A model generated the notes under the pieces. It searched no databases. It was not told the DNA's origin and saw nothing but the letters and a program-made list of their open reading frames with translations. 64,000 nucleotides of DNA from Acanthaster planci (taxonomy: Eukaryota > Echinodermata > Asteroidea > Valvatida > Acanthasteridae). This document shows, one piece after another, positions 61,265 through 64,000 of this stretch; position 1 is the stretch's first letter; every line of letters begins with the position of its first letter. Made by a program: the position numbers and the translations under genes. The stretch lies in assembly GCF_001949145.1 (NCBI RefSeq), contig NW_019091392.1, positions 1,502,526 to 1,566,525 of the forward strand. Direction: 5' to 3'.

Positions 61265-62724
61265 AGCCACTGAACAGTAATCGTTTGTGTGAGACTGAAG
61301 TGATGTCGTCCAGATAATGACATTAACGACTGGAGGTTAATTTGATTCGTCAATTATCAAAATTTAGTACAGTAGTTAAGAACGCCCACGAAAATGTCTC
61401 TTTATTGCATTAATGACTGATATTTTATATGGCTATCGTGTTTGTTAATGAGGTGAAAATAATTTAAACTTCTTTATTTGAAACTAAAGTTTAATGATAC
61501 ACATTTTCATCAGACAAGAGGATTTGAAAAATTTCGATGAGGGTTTTATTATTTAAATATTGCAACCATGTATACCTAGTGTATTTATATGTACAATTTT
61601 ACAGAATGAGATGTAAAGAAAATTATCGCGGGAAGTGTTATAAGTTTTATCACAGCGTCAATTGTTGTGTTTTTTCATCTTAAAGCTTGAAAAGGTTTTT
61701 ACAAGCTAAAGTTTTGTTATTGTTCGGAGATGCAGATTTAATAGTTTCAAGAAGTGTAAAGTTTCAGCAGATTATTTTGGCCGACAGTGTCATTTCCAAC
61801 ATTCATATTTTACACAGAATTCGGTGGGATGCAACCACATACTTCTCATTGGGTAAAGAGATGGTTGAAATAATTGGGCTTTAAAGCTTGTTTTGTGCAG
61901 ATATAATGGACTTGTTATTGGTTATCCAAACCCTGCTGGAATAAATCAAGCCACTCTGGTACTTTTGAAGGAAGCTGAGCCAGAAAAGTAAATAGGGCTT
62001 GGAAGTTGACCGCTGGTGGCGCGCATCCTGAACCCTTGGATAGGAAAAATAACATCCAACAATTTTAGAATTGTATTTTTTTCCCGTTAGCTTACTTCTT
62101 AAAACGTTACCTCGGAAAGAGGCCTTTGTAAAATATTTGCTAGTATTTTAATCAGGGGTGGATCCTGGAATTTTTCTTAAGGAGGGAGAGATTTTTCTCA
62201 ATGTCTTATTTTTGCGCACAAGCGGAAAGGATGATGAAACATTATACATAACATACATTGTTTACAATGGTATTGGTGCACTTTAGTTATTTTTCCTTCC
62301 CAAATTTCTGAGCAGGGAACATCAGGGCGCATTGGCCTCGAGTAGGATCCCCTCCCACCCTATATTTATGTCACTGCATTTGGGTCAGAACCTGAAACAA
62401 GATGACATTCTTCAATTGTAAATTGGAATCAATTGGAGTGCGCAATTAAAGGCCATTACGGCACTGAAAAATTCATGCAGTAAGAGAACCAAACAAACAG
62501 TTAACGTTTCAATATAAATCCACAATTTGTGTGCTGCCATTAACTACATGACTGCAGTTGATAAATTAACAAATAAATTAGCGTTTTCTTTATGCATGTA
62601 TAAGATCAAGAGAAGAGGGCTTGCGATTAGGCTAGACTTTGCATTAAATACGTATGCAGACACATACGCATTAGGATTGAGACCTTTCGATTATGTTCAT
62701 TTGTTATCCTTTCTTCTTGGGGGG
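61265..62724. other. 3' flank of the 597-aa gene
   Basis: AT-rich. The candidate poly(A) signal AATAAA is at 61940-61945. CAGGGGTGGATCCTGGAATT near 62154 resembles a hAT-type transposon end; the far end was not found. No other exon seen. Confidence 0.45.
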
Positions 62725-62834
62725 AGCCCTCGCCCTGCGTTCGTAGTGGATAAACCCTTGTGCATGCCAGACAATGGCTACATGCGCTGTTTGGCATTAA
62801 GGGTTTATCCACTATAAACACAGGGTGAGGGTTC
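62725..62834. mobile_element. Foldback element, about 110 bp, nearly full-length palindrome
   Basis: The left arm AGCCCTCGCCCTGCGTTCGT (then AGTGGATAAACCCTT) pairs with the right arm, whose reverse complement is AACCCTCACCCTGTGTTTAT (then AGTGGATAAACCCTT). The pairing continues inward (ATGCCAGACAATG against ATGCCAAACAGCG), leaving a very small loop. The 15-bp AGTGGATAAACCCTT block is perfect. Two overlapping frames on opposite strands run through it because of the palindrome. A MITE or hairpin element. Confidence 0.65.
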
Positions 62835-64000
62835 GCCTCGTTTTCTCTGTTTTCTCCGAATGACGCAATCTACATTCAGGAATTGCATCTTGGCATGAAC
62901 AGAAAAAACCCACTTTAGCTTAATATAGTTGAACTCTGAAGAAAAATGACACTGCGTTCGATTTGGTTGCTTCCATATTTATTCGAACAGATAAAAATCA
63001 AAATGTTTTCCTTAGAGGTGCTCTTTAAAACCCCCAATGTGAGGTGTAACAAGTGCCTTTTTCACACGAGCGCTTTTTCCTCTAGCGTCACATTGACCGT
63101 CAATGACTGAGCTGCCATAACAGAGCGCCGCCTATTGGACGATATTGTCAAGTTTGGAAGGCACCGTCATTAAAAAAATTTGCTTTCTGATTTTGCGGGG
63201 GTCAGAAGACCGGTGAAAACCCCTCCTACCTTTTGGCAAGCATGCCATGCTGAGCGGTTTTTTTTTTTTTTTTTTTTTTTGATTGGTTGGTTTTTTAACA
63301 TCCCCCACCAAAATGAAATTGTCACGACATTAAATATGGGATTTCAGAAGCTTATTAATCTCAAGCAGTTTCCACAGACGATGGAGAATGGGAAAATAGA
63401 TTCATGTTGATCTGAGGTTTCAGTTTCTATTTCTGGATGGTAAGGAAAAGCTTCAGAAGTTCTCTACAAACAATGTTAATGGCCGGTCAAATAGCGCATT
63501 CAATCCAAATTAAGCTAGACCATCCCGTAAAAGCCTCAAATCATGGAAAAATTGGCTCTCCGTAGATCTACTTATTTACAACATGGAAATAAAACCGAGG
63601 ATTTTAGAGGGTCTATGGTATAGGCCCTATGCTCAAACCGTTCGGCGCATGCGCTTCACTTATTACGTATGCAACATTAGACAAGGAACCGTTCTGCGTA
63701 TCCGATATTTTCGGCTGCATCCGAATCTGTTGTCTAGAGCTAGGTCTAGGTCTTCCCTCCATTGGAAATGTGTATAGATGCGTAGAAAGTAGACCTAGCC
63801 GTATCTCTGGAAGCCCGTTTTGGACACGGCCTTAGCTGGTCCCTCAACATCATTATGTACGAGGACTGAACGTGAGGTGCGCAAGAGTGATGCCACACTA
63901 GCTACATGAATTTGAAGTGCACCCAGGGTTGAGTCAGATTTTTCCGATTCAAAAGACGACATATTTGGCGTCTCCTATACCAGTCAACGTTTTATAATGG
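62835..64000. other. Gene-free interval with a 23-T run
   Basis: No supported exon. A T homopolymer lies at 63258-63280; it may mark the reversed poly(A) tail of an old retrotransposed copy, but no recognisable body adjoins it. Confidence 0.5.

Overview
This is animal (metazoan) nuclear DNA: AT-rich and gene-poor, with spliced genes, GT-AG introns, TATA/CCAAT promoter elements, non-LTR retrotransposon debris, foldback (MITE-like) elements and tRNA-related SINE pieces. A three-exon goosecoid homeobox gene and the repeat content suggest a marine invertebrate, probably an invertebrate deuterostome (echinoderm, hemichordate or cephalochordate). The sequence alone does not settle which. Nothing here is prokaryotic, and I see no CRISPR array and no intact virus.

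Layout. (1) 1-3342, plus strand: the 3' part of a spliced gene. Four phase-compatible exons encode 478 C-terminal residues. I read it as an aldolase-type TIM-barrel domain of the HMGL-like/pyruvate-carboxyltransferase (DRE-TIM) kind, followed by a segment with two EF-hand-like loops. Candidate poly(A) signals lie at 4366 and 4729. (2) About 4.7-32 kb: roughly 27 kb with no convincing gene. It holds foldback elements, a TTTGG-type satellite with 110-bp higher-order periodicity, a tRNA-like fragment and short tandem duplications. One isolated open frame near 23.5 kb may be a decayed exon. (3) 32363-39238, minus strand: goosecoid, complete (282 aa), with a TATA box and a CCAAT/E-box cluster upstream and a (GGGT)n tract just inside intron 2. 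(4) About 39.5-53 kb: mainly repeats, including a reverse-transcriptase remnant, a 149-bp inverted-repeat element and a 144-bp tandem array with inverted outlying copies, plus one exon-like open frame near 50.3 kb. (5) 53382-54383, plus strand: an intronless RING/TRAF-type zinc-finger/coiled-coil protein, likely an E3 ubiquitin ligase. (6) 59471-61264, plus strand: an intronless 597-aa protein of unknown family, with two winged-helix-like segments and a C-terminal membrane anchor, behind a TATA box. (7) 61.3-64 kb: repeats, including a 110-bp foldback.

The genes do not form an obvious pathway. The long gene-free flanks around goosecoid fit a developmental regulator with distant control elements. 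The two large intronless genes stand out against the spliced ones and may be retrogenes or recent lineage expansions. The best candidates for something undescribed are the TIM-barrel/EF-hand-like fusion and the tail-anchored 597-aa protein.
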